Shown one piece after another: positions 1 to 12,000 of a stretch of 64,000 bases of DNA. Every line of letters starts with the position of its first letter. Within the stretch, counting starts at the first letter, position 1. The DNA is taken from contig NMRA01000172.1 in NCBI GenBank assembly GCA_002633005.1, positions 297,205-361,204 on the forward strand, written 5' to 3'. The DNA is from Phoronis australis (lineage: Eukaryota > Phoronida > Phoronidae). The notes under the pieces were generated by a model. It saw only the letters and a list, made by a program, of their open reading frames with translations, was not told the origin of the DNA and ran no database searches. Made by a program: the position numbers and the translations under genes.

Positions 1-58
1 CATCAGTGCTATGTCATTTGTTGGAGCTGAGACGGTCAAGAAGACGTTCTATGTTGAG
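1..58 (+). CDS. TEP-1 exon (partial, cut by window start)
   Basis: Base 1 is the third base of a codon; 19 codons follow and end at a GTAAGT donor. The residues ISAMSFVGAETVKK match ISAFCFAGAETVTK in TEP-2 exon 22, which fixes position and frame. Confidence 0.85.
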
Positions 59-3000
59 GTAAGTGGCCCAGGCGAGTGGATAAGTGTATCCTGGGGTGAG
101 AGAAGGGCCTGACTACCTTGTTATGCATAGATGTATTGGTAGTTTGGCTATTGTTGCTCAATGTCATCTTTGTCATTCATAATACAAAAAATTCATACTG
201 TCAAATTTTTATGCACTCACATACTTATGTGTGGATGCATAATGTCGTCAATCCTGCCTGTCCGTCTGCCGCCGCCATCCGGCATCTGCTGCTCTATCTC
301 CAAAACCCTTTTATTAATGTTCGTATTCCTTTTGTGGATGGGACGTCATGAGCGTCATTATATTATATGATGGCGACTTTCAGGTCGATCCAATGAACGC
401 TGTGCCTCCTAGTGGCAATTTCATTTTTTCCATTTTCCTCAGTCTGTTTCTCTGAAAATTAGTAAATAGCTTTCTATTAAAGAAACGATGACATGTTCCC
501 ATTTTCAGACCTATTTTGCGCCATCAAGTGGTCATTTTTACTGTTTTTCTAGTCTGTTTTTGGTATCCACCCTCTCAACCAAACCACTCTAAGCATGATT
601 TTGAAAATTGGCATTTATGTTTCTACTGTGAAGAGGACGGTTGATAATGATTTTCAGACGACTCTAACTACTGTGGCACCTCCTAGTGGGAGTTTTTTGT
701 GTCTGTAGCTGTATTTCCCAAATCCTCTGCAATTTTGGCTGGTATGTTTATTATGAAGTTGACAACGCACTACAACAACATTTGGATAGATCCAACTGGG
801 CCTCCTAGTGGCATTTTTTTCGGTGTCCTTTGTATGCTTAAAACTTCTTGTCAGATTTTTATTAATTAAAATTTATAAATAGGTTTCTATTGAAAGAGTC
901 GACATGTTCTCGTTTTCGGATAGATTCGACGTATAGCTGCTGTTTTTATTGTCACAAAATTTTTAATAGGTTTCTATTAAGGAAACAATGATGCCTTCTC
1001 ATTTTCAGGCAGATTTTATGTATTCTGTGCCACTTGATGGCCATTTTAAAAATTTTTGATTGTTTTAGACGTCATTCTCTCCATCCATCAAAATTTGGTG
1101 ATGTATTCCTGATGAGAAGAATGAGGCTGGGGTTGCTTTTTCGGATGTGTTCAAATACTCTCCCCCCCACTGGCAATGTTTTTGCATCCACGGCTATATC
1201 TCCTTTTGCAAAATCTTTCTGAAATTTTGCAGATGTGTTTCTATGGAAATGGCAACAGATGATGGCCAGTTTCAGACCAATCCAACAGAGTTGTGCTGTC
1301 TAGTGGCAATTATATTTTTTACGTTTGCCTCTGTAACATTACTTAAGGGTTCCTTGATAACTTTTCATGAAATTGAGCAAACAAATTTCTATTATGAAGA
1401 CATCAGCATCTTTCTAGTGGCCATTTTAATTAGTTTGTAGTCTGTTTTTGTCGTCTGGTTCTGTATCTGCCATATCCTGCAGAGGATCGTTATAAAAATT
1501 GTCAGATTTGTTCCTACTGACAAGAGCATTGACTGACGTGGATTTTCAAATGAATCCAACTACATGGGTGCCCCCCAGTGACATTTATCTTTGTCTCTCC
1601 TAAACCCCTTGCAAGATGTTTTTGAAGTTTTACAATTGTATTGACCTGACAGCAGATGGATGGATTTGACTACTGCTGTGGTTTCTAATGACAATTTGTT
1701 TTTTTACTTTTGCCTTAAGTTTGTATCTTTGAAGGTCTTTGACAGATTTTCATAAAATTTGGCAAATCATTGTGAGAGACGATGACACCTTCCCATTTTT
1801 GCATGGGTTCAATGTATGCTGAGTCATCTAATGGGTATTTTTATGATACAGATAAACAACCCTAGAAGCACACTATTTGCGGTGCAGTCATGGGCACAGT
1901 TCAACACTCCGCACTGTTTTTTTTTTGAGTAGTTGAATAAACATGTGACTCAAATATTAAAACCTAATATTTGCAGCTTGTGCTTAAACAAATGGTTGAA
2001 CTGTGCTCTTTTTACTTTCCTGGCCATGTGTGATTTGTTGTTCCATCTGTTGGCAGTAGCATACGATGCGGCAGCTGTCGCACACCCTAATATACAGGGC
2101 TGTGGAGTACTCAAAAATGCCCGCTCGAAAATACGACTGATTGCATATTCTGCACTCAGATTTCCAGATTTGCACTCGTAAAAAGTGACTAATGAAAAAA
2201 AGCCGAATGTAGGACAATGTCCATACGAGCGAGTCCAATTTTCTACTCATATGTTTTACTTTTTCTTCTCGTATTTAGGAGCGTGAACTCGCTTATAATG
2301 AGCCCTGGTGTGACTGGGTGGCACGGCTTGCTTACACATGGTGCCACGTTGACCACACCCCTCTCACTGTACCCAGCTTCATCTGATCAACTGACTTGTT
2401 ACACGACCAATGATATTCCTAAATTAGCCATATTTAGAGTATGCTCCTACGCATATCCTGATCACGCGAGCGCATACCCCCTTCACATGGTGCGGGCTTG
2501 GTTGCACACTGTGTTGATTAACGAGTATGGTTGAAATCAGTTGCATAGTGAAATACAGCCACTACTTCAGTGACTTAGACCTCACAATGGATGCAACAAC
2601 TGTTGCGTACTAAGTATCTGTGACCAATGGTTCATCAAGTGCGACTACTGTGTGTTAATTGTGAAATTTACACTATCCATACTGTTTATTTGTAAAGGCC
2701 AACGGTGTTACAAACTATTACCACACACCGTTCCTGTTGGACCTGTTGAACACTGGCTCCCTCATCCTCCCTGAATTCAACATCACCATCCCGGCAGAGT
2801 TCATCCAGCCAGAGACTTCCTGGCATCTCTACGTACCTGGCTCACAGAAGGTCACCGTTAGTGCTGTTGGTGAGTCATAACTTAATATTGGTTACAGTGA
2901 ACCAGGCTGACTAGAACCCTGGTCTGTTCTAGTCGCTGCACCTGCTGAACTTCTCATCTTAAATGACTGTAAAGTTACTTAATTGGTGAGCTCTTTATTT

Positions 3001-6000
3001 TACTCTGTGAAATCCTGCTGAGCCTGCAGAAAGGAACAAACCACATTACTTCCTTGTTTCTTTCCACGAAGAGTTAAATAACCGAAGCATGTTACAGACG
3101 TCTGCCATCTCTAACACCATAAGTAAACACGTGTCTTTGAACTGTGTAACGGACAGTGTTGTGGACTGGCTTATTGTGCTTGGAGGCCAGTGTGAAGATA
3201 ATTGCTGCTTGTTCTTCGTTGACAATTTTTTTTGGATGTTCTTGAAATGACGGTCACACAAATTTGTCATGTTAAGACACTTAATTCTCCATAACTGCAC
3301 CCCATCGCTGATCACTGAGATTGCTATAATTAATGAAAATGACACTCAATTTTTACATAGTGAAATAACTCGTTTGAGCATCAGACTCTAATGTTTTTTT
3401 TTTCAAAACATATTAGCTGATTACATGAGATAGGAGATGTGCTTATACTTTACATAAAGTCAACAAAAATCTTTCTTAATGTTACTGTGGCTTCAGGGCC
3501 AAAATTTACTCGACGGCTTTGTTGGTAATTAACCCAAGATTCTTTGGCTGAAGGTTGCCCACATGTTCACCTTATTATTGTGTCCTAGGTGACGTCATTG
3601 GGCCAGGCATCTACGATGACTTTGTTACCTCCCTGTCTGTGCTGAGAGAACCTTATGCCTGTGGTGAACAGTCAATGTTCAACTTTGCGTATAATCTGTA
3701 CAACCTGAAGTTCTTGAAAGACACCAATCAACTGAGAGATGATATACTGAAGACTACACTGGAAGGGCTTAACTTAGGTACACCAGTTTGGATTGGGGGG
3801 GGGGCTCTCCCGTTTCCCAACGGTNAACTAGTCTGCATAGTGGCTTAAAATTTTGTGGAGGATAGTTGTCAATCATGGGTGTCATTCACACACAATAGAC
3901 CTTTTGAAATTGACAAGCAAGATCATTGAATTAAAGCAGTTCTTGATGAACCCTGCTCTGTGTAAGTAAACACAGCTTAGCAATGGGCTTATGGTCCTGG
4001 CTGAGAAGATAATTGTTTTATTACCCCGCGTGGATTCTTGGAATCCATTGTAGCATTATGATTGTCTATTTCTACTGTTAAGCACTGATCAGAAATATTC
4101 GATATTTCTCTGCAAAGTATTGTATCTTGATGGGAACAACACTCCTAAACATTTTGCAACTAATGTATCCGTCTGTTTAAACACCTGTAATAGTGATTAA
4201 TTTGAGAAACACAAGATTTGATAGTGAGTGAAAATATAATGAAACATGAGCTTTCAACAAACTAGAGAGATTATTTAGATACACAAGTGTTCAACTAATT
4301 TAAAAGTATAAAATTCTAACAGACAACTAGACTCCATTTCTCATGTATGAAGTTTGGTACAATGTCACCAATTTCAAGGTCTTCTGACATTATGGTGAAC
4401 GACCACAATTTTTCAAATTTTTTTTATCGATTGTAGCTTCGGTACAGAACTTGAACGTGTTATTGGTTTAATTTGATACTACATTGGTATCTTTTGTCAG
4501 AAAAGAAGAAACTAAAACTTCCCTTGTCTGCCATATTGTGTCCTGCATTGGTGAGGATTTTTTGCTTTTTTCAGAACTTGAATTATTACAAATAAAAAAG
4601 TCACATTTTCCCCAGAATATATGACATTGACATGTCGAGCATACAGAGTAAGAGCGGTGAGGGAATGTCTTGTATCTCCACAGGTCTGCAAGAGAATGAT
4701 GCGTACTACCGCGAGGAGGGCATGTTTGCCTGGATGCTTGTTTTTGAAGACTGGAGCCAGCCCAGCGTCTGGCTCACTGCCTTCACTGTGGCCACTATGC
4801 ATGACGCCATTGTGGCAGACTGGGTCAACGACTTCTTCATTGATATCTCCATGCTGGATAAGATGGCGTTGTGGTTGTGCTCACAGCAGAATATGGAGGG
4901 GCCGCTTAAGGGAAGCTTTAAAGGTTGAGTTGACTAAGTTTCCACCACGTGACTGTAGATATAATGTGGATATTATAGACACAGTGGTCTATTGTATAGA
5001 AATAAGTGAAAGCTTAGGAACAGAGATATAAATGTTTCATGAAATATGGAGGCGTGTTAATGAGGATTACTTTTGTTAGAACTTTACACAAAATGTTATA
5101 TGACTTGTTCTTGTATCTAATGTTAAGATGTTATATGTAGACTTGTCTCCCCTGTTAAGAGTGTTGCATGCTAGTTGTGCTTCATGCCATTTCATGGGTT
5201 TAAAGATAAGTTATCATCATTGAAATGAAATGACGTTCACTCTTCTCTTCATTTCAGAGAGTTTTAATCCATATGTTAGAAGTGTACTTCAGGGTTTAGT
5301 TACCTCTTTTAATGAAGAGTGATGACCTTTTGCCCTTGAGTGCGAGTCATGCAAAATCCTTGTATGTTTCTAGAGCTGGCGCAGGTTTATGACCGCAACA
5401 TGAGGTCACCGTACACGGAGGTCAACGGGGTGCAAGTTAAGGAGAATGTGACCCTGACTGCCTACGTCTTGATTTCATTGTCCAAACTTACTAAGCTGAC
5501 TTCTTGGAATGTAAGTTCAACTTTGAATATTATGGAGATCTATTGCTTGACAGTCTCAAAAATTATGATGTAATAGAACATCACTAGGTGGTGCTTGTGG
5601 CATATTGAATGTTATTTTATTAATGTTCCATGAGGTGCACGTTATAATGATCAAAATCTCAGCAAATAACAGTCTTAGAAGTTGTAGTCTTTAATGGTTT
5701 TTGGTTATTCACATGTCTGAAGCTGCAAACTATTCTTTGAGCTAAATAGCTAGTGTGCAAAATACAGGCTTTATTTTAGAATTGCGCTCTGCATCAGTGG
5801 TGCATAAAATTTCTTAATTCTGGTCATTGGGCACATAAAAAAGGATTTGCTGTCATGCTTTACTTTGTCTTTGGTCATAACCATCATGTTGATATTCTAA
5901 CACAATGACAATGCAGAGTAGCCAATCAAAGCCAATGTCAGTGATCAAAACAGCAATGTTATCACCCAGGTCAATTATAGTATGCATGAAAGTATGCAGA

Positions 6001-9000
6001 CTCAACTTTTATTTTATGTCTTTGATTTACAGTTATGTGTTATGATGAATAATAAATCGGCGCATAACATGAAGCAGACAAAATCGCACACTCTAAAGTG
6101 CCCTCTTAAGAATCAATTCGAAAAAAGCCAGAAAATTTTTATGAATCCAAAGGTCTTTGAAATTGGTCCTTAGATTTGAGGCTTTATGTGCCAGTTAACC
6201 CAGAACTACATTTTTGTAAAATGATCCCTGAAAATATAATGTAATACCGTTTCAGGTCAATTTGGTGACACAAATAGCTCAATTTCAATCAAATAATTTT
6301 GATTCTTCAGGACGCGCGTGCTAAGGTAGACCAGGCACAAAAACTGGCCCAGGATTTTCTGGGTACCAAAGTAGAGACAATCACTGACCCATATACCATG
6401 GCTATTGTCTGCTATGCACTTCACGTGTCAGAGAGCACACGCAAGAGTGCCGCCTATCAACGGCTAAAGAGCATGAAGACTGAGAGTGAGTAATTAAGAC
6501 AATAACTACTCCATGTTATTTGCTCAATGGTGACAGTTGTTAGAATGCCTGCTGATTAGCTTGTCTGTTAGAAACCTATTTTCTGAAGTCACTGTGGACA
6601 TAAAGGCACTGTAACTTAAACGTACTTCTTTGAAGAAGTTTTGAGTGGCATCTGTTTAAAAAAGCATGCTAGTTTTGATGATGGCTGTGCCACTCAGCCT
6701 GTAGGAGATCAGTCTGATATCTTTGTTTGATGTTGTAGTTGTTACATTCATTTAATATCCAAATGGTTTGTACAGATTTTATTTTTAAGACCACTTATGG
6801 TGAACGAATTTGTTTAGGATTTTCTCAGGTTACCCTTGGTGAGTTTTTTTTTGGGTGAACCAAAGTTTTGTACCTTGAAATTGTCACCTTCAGGAGATTT
6901 GTTTACATGGATTTAAATCTTCATCTTTGCAGTAAAGTCATGCATGATATAACCATGCTTTGCTGCAGTACTTTCATTCACCAAAAGATGGCACTGCCTT
7001 ACAAGCAGAAACACTTGCCTGTGTTCTATTTATGCTCTTTCAATACCAAGTTCATCTATTTCTGTGTGACATTATCGTGCACATCACTACATATAGTAAT
7101 ATAGCTTTTGCAACGAATTTGTGGGTTTTCCATGTTTTCAAGTAAATTGAAATACTTAGGCTCTCATGTCAAATAAATCGCCAAGTTTGCACAGTTCTCA
7201 AGGCCACTATGATGACTGTCTTGTGGCACATGAGCAATAAACAGAGAGATTACACACTATCACAAAAGTTTCATAAGGCGTGCGTTTGACAGTAACGTGC
7301 AGCATTTCGCTTCGGCGACTAGGTCAAACTTCACTCTGAGTTTTAGTGCAGTGAAAGCAGGATGCAGTGAAAAATGTTCAATCAGTCTGGCTTTCAAGGT
7401 AAGATTGATACACTTGGCTAAAAAGTGTGTTGTCTGGAAACAAGTTTCCTTCAAGTTTTAATTAAGAAGTGGCAAGGAAGTTTGATGTCTAAAAAAATTT
7501 TAGAATTCACCGATTGATTGTGTGAGTACGACATGCAGTGAAGTTAGTGATGAGTGGTCACAGTGGAAGAAAGAAATTTGATCTTCAGTGCATACGCCTG
7601 TGTGGTTTTAGGCTATTGAAAACATTTTCAGTTCCTTAAAATTCCATTAGAAAAGAGGAAGGTCCCATTTAGTGTCGAAAAAGTTTCACAAGCTCTACTA
7701 ATACATATACATTATAACGTTGTATGGAAAATGACGGATTTTGTATTGAATGAACGTGGTCCCATTTGTGTCATATACATACTCCCACTAGACACTTGTG
7801 CATTGCAGCTTGCCAACCCTCTCAAGCACGTCTCTGTCTCGCACTGTTTGGCTTTTATCAGACAGTCAGGGGACTGTGCAGGCTAGTGCGATGATCTTAG
7901 TTGGTCTTTTTTCAAAATTGAATATGTAGGGCTTGGTTTCTTTTAATTCTGTGCTAATTATGTTCCCTAAAACTTTTTTCAGCTCTTGTAGTCTGTATAC
8001 TACTGAAATTTGCTGCATGTATTTTTGTAACTACGTGACAAGTGGGCATGCACATCATGGCATTCCCTGCTGTCACTTTTAAAAAACTTTAATTATGAGA
8101 TTATTTGAACATTTTTTTCAACGTGTACGAGGGAGTAAGCCAGAATTATCCAGCAAGCTCTCACTGTGTCAGCTCGCTCTAGTTACTGCAACATTTTGCT
8201 AGTCAACGGTACACTTCGCAGCAAAAGTAATCCTGCAAAAATCCGTTTCCTGTTTGTATCATTCCAGAATTCTGATGGTGAACTCTGCTTGCAGTCACAT
8301 GGATTATGTTTGTATTGTTGCCATGACATCATGACAGGGAATTTTTGTTATCTTGGTGTGTATTGTACAGTACTAGACAAAAAGTAAGCAGACAAAATAC
8401 TGTTCTACTGTCATGACGGCTAATTATGTTAGTAGCAAAAATGGCTGGTAATAACTATTACGGCGGTAAAATTCTAATTAAAAATGATTTAGCCACCTTT
8501 CTAACTGTCCTCAATCCTCTTCATTCTGAATCATGAATACTACTCTGATGAGGAATTCAGCTTCCACACAGCCGTTTTGACGGGGTATTCCGAGTCATTT
8601 TGTCAGATTACTTTTGTCTTGTGCTGTATATTATCCTCCATTTGTCAGTTTCCCATATTTATAATTTTCCGTGTCTTTAGGCGAGTATGATTACTGGTCA
8701 CCAGTGGTAATTGCCCCTAATCCGTCAGCTACCATCAACACCATCGAGTATATCGACGCTCGTATTCCTCAAGATTACGAGGCCACAGCGGTGGCCGCGT
8801 CTTCATATGCTCTAATGAGTTATCTGTTGAACGGCGATCGTGACGAAGGGTCTCTTGTCATGAAATGGCTGCAGACGATGCGTAACACAGTGGGGGGCTT
8901 CTCAGCAACCGCGGTGAGTGGCCGCCATCTTGTTTTTTAGAGACAGAATAGCTATGAAGTGTTTGGCCATTAACGGTTTTTGTTGTTTTGTGTTTTAGAA

Positions 9001-12000
9001 CGGCATTAAAAATAGTTGAATTTTTTTAAATATAGCCATAGAATATTTATGCTGTGTAGAGTATAAAAAGTAGTGAGTAAACCTAATTGAGAAATAAATG
9101 TGATTCTTAATAATGTTCATCAATTCATGTTTGCAAAATCCTGCGTTTAATTGTGTACACCTAGAATATAAAAGCTAAAAACATTTTCCTTAGAAGTCAG
9201 GTAATTTATACCCAGTGAGACTTAGGACCACCCACTATATTTGGCGTTAAATTTTCATGCCATATGTTCATTACCTGAAGTTACGTCAAAATTTCTAATT
9301 AAGTTAAAATAAAAAATATAATAATGTAATTAGTAACTCTAAATAGCACTTGTAGCTAATGTTGTCAATTCCGTTATGTCCCGACAGTAAACAGATCTAT
9401 GTACCGGGTATTCATAAGTGGATGCCAAAATTAATGGTGCATTTTAGTCTATTTAACTAGTTAAGTAAAAAAAGAAAATTGAATTAGGATTCTGTTTCCG
9501 TTACCAAGGAGAACGTCAAAATTATCAGCGACTCAAGAAAACACTTCCGAGTTTATTGGGGTCGGCCTAAAATTGCGGATTTGAAAATAATACATGTACG
9601 CATTGCCTGTCACTAAGAGTTTCTCGCGCATTCAACAACAATTCAAGACTGAATGAGCTTGGTAGTGTTTTTAAACCCCAAAGCGCTTCGATTAAGAATT
9701 CATCAGTGACAGCTAAACAGGGTTGAAGTGCACATTATTGCCTTAAACTAAGGGATTTTGATATATTAAATCACTAATAAAATTGTTCTTCTTCCTTTTA
9801 AGACTTTCAAACTAAAGCTTTAGGCAAATGTTGTGTGTATACATGCAGTGGGCCCTCACCGTGTCAATATGTTGTGTGTTCAGTACATAAATACATACAG
9901 TGGACCCTCACTGTATCCAATATGTTTCACTGCAGGATACCATAGTAGCTCTTCAGGCTCTAACTGAGTATGCCAAACGTGACACGGATCGGACGAGCTA
10001 CAACATGAAAATCACAGTCAGTGCTCGTGACTTTGTCAAGACACTAGAATTCACCAGAGACAACTACGCCTATCTCCAGCGAATTGAGGTGAGTGCTGGC
10101 CTTTATCACACCTACAATTTATTAGTCTGATCTCCAACCCCTTCACTTGCTTTCTGAAGCTGTGTTGATCTGGGAACAGTGTACATTTTGTTTGTTGGAT
10201 CAGTGAATAGTTTTTTCATTTGGTAAGTCTAATACTGCTATTTACGTTTTAATTTACCAGGAAGATTTAGTTTCTGACATTCTCTGCTTCGTTGGTGTTT
10301 TTAACAGCAGGTTCTAACTGCTGTTGTCACGGTTTCGTGAATATGCTTTGTATAAATATTAGTACACTGCTACCGGGTGTGTAGCCTGCACATGCCTGGT
10401 GCACAGAAATCGCATCAGACCACCTGCGTATTTTGAGAACAATTTGAATTTCATTTATGTTATATTGCCAGTGCTTAAGTAACTGTTCTGTTGTTGGCTT
10501 TCAGTTGCCAGTACAGTTTGGAAGTGTGAAGATATCTGCACAAGGCTCTGGCTTGGCGCTGGTTCAGGTACAGAACATAATTATGTTGTTTGTCCTATGT
10601 TGGGTGCAATTTGGTTATTTGTGGACTAGCATTCTCTGTGAAACACGAGTCATGTATGTTGCACTGGCATTGAGGTTTTGAATGGCATTAACTTCACACA
10701 GGTCACTATGGCAATATTATGTTCACACGTGTCATTCTATGGTAATATTAATCCTCTTGAAACTTGTAGCCATAGGTAAAGAAAGGTTAGAATTTCATTC
10801 ACATCTGAAAAATGTTATGGTCAGAAAATGTTATGGTCAGAAAATAAAAACAGGAGCGACCAGCCTGATACGATCTCTCCTCTTTAGATCTGAAGTCGTT
10901 CTAGAGATGGCCATGTTATTGACACTGTGTAGTACTATAGAATTCTGGTTCCACTCATTGCAGTATGCTGTAAAATTACATAGCTTTGATATTGTAAGAG
11001 CTACAGTAAAAGTATGCAGCCGTATTATAAAGCGGACCAGATGTACTTTTTGTATTTTCAAGTTTTTTATCTTTTATGAGACAAAACTTGTAGAAATACA
11101 AAAACGTTTTGAAAAGTACAAGTTAGCCATTTTCTATTCTCTTTTAGCTGGAGACTCAGGTCAATGTTGAATATCCCTTCCTTCTAAGACAGCCGCCCGT
11201 CTCTGCGTATGGTGTGCAGTTGGTGAACGTGACATTTTCAGGACGCAATCTCTCGATCTTTGATGCTGATGCTTGTGCCATGTAAGGATATTTTTGCTGT
11301 TGTAAAAACCTGATTTATCACATTTTCTGTTTCTGGCTATTATTCCATGAGATGTTTTGAAAGCGTTCAAGAATCAAACTTATGTGAGGATGATGTATGA
11401 GGTTACATGCAATCCAGCGAAGGGTGGTTGGTGAATGTAACTGAGTAATATAATTGTGTTTGACATGAATGCCTTTAACATGACTGCCACGTTGATTGTT
11501 GATGTCAAAATGACTAAGTGCCTGTTCTGTTTCATTACAGTTGGAGGCGAACATCAGTTTCAGCCCAGAGTGGCATGTCTATCCTTGAGGTGGAGCTGCC
11601 GTCAGGCTATGAGATTAGGAACACTGTTCTTAACAAACTAGTTGCTGACAACATCTACCCACGTGTTAAGAAGGCAGAGTACACCAATAAAAGAGCAATC
11701 TACTATTTTGTCTATGTAAGTTGCCTTTTGTGCTTCTTAAAGGGACATTGTCGCTCTTTTGTCTGAGGAGTGACCAAAGGCTGTAACACAACAAAGTTCG
11801 TTGTGTTTTTGTGATTTTATTACCAATTACAAATTCTTACCGTTTTCTGCGAGGCAATCACTGATATCCAAGCCGATGTCTTTACTGTTTCCATGCGCTT
11901 AAGATAGTTGTGTGGTATTTAGCTGAGTGCAAGAGTGCTTGGAGGCCACTGTGGAATTAGTGGGCTCGATTCCGCGCTACTGCTAATTTCTAATTTGCTT

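Noticed and set aside
4621-5031. 136-codon frame overlapping the TEP-1 thioester exon
   Set aside because: It is an alternative frame of a real exon; the true frame carries FEDWSQPSVWLTAF.
10682-11170. 162-codon open frame in the TEP-1 intron before the receptor-binding exon
   Set aside because: It runs through the intron's acceptor into the next exon in the wrong frame, has no domain and no counterpart in TEP-2.
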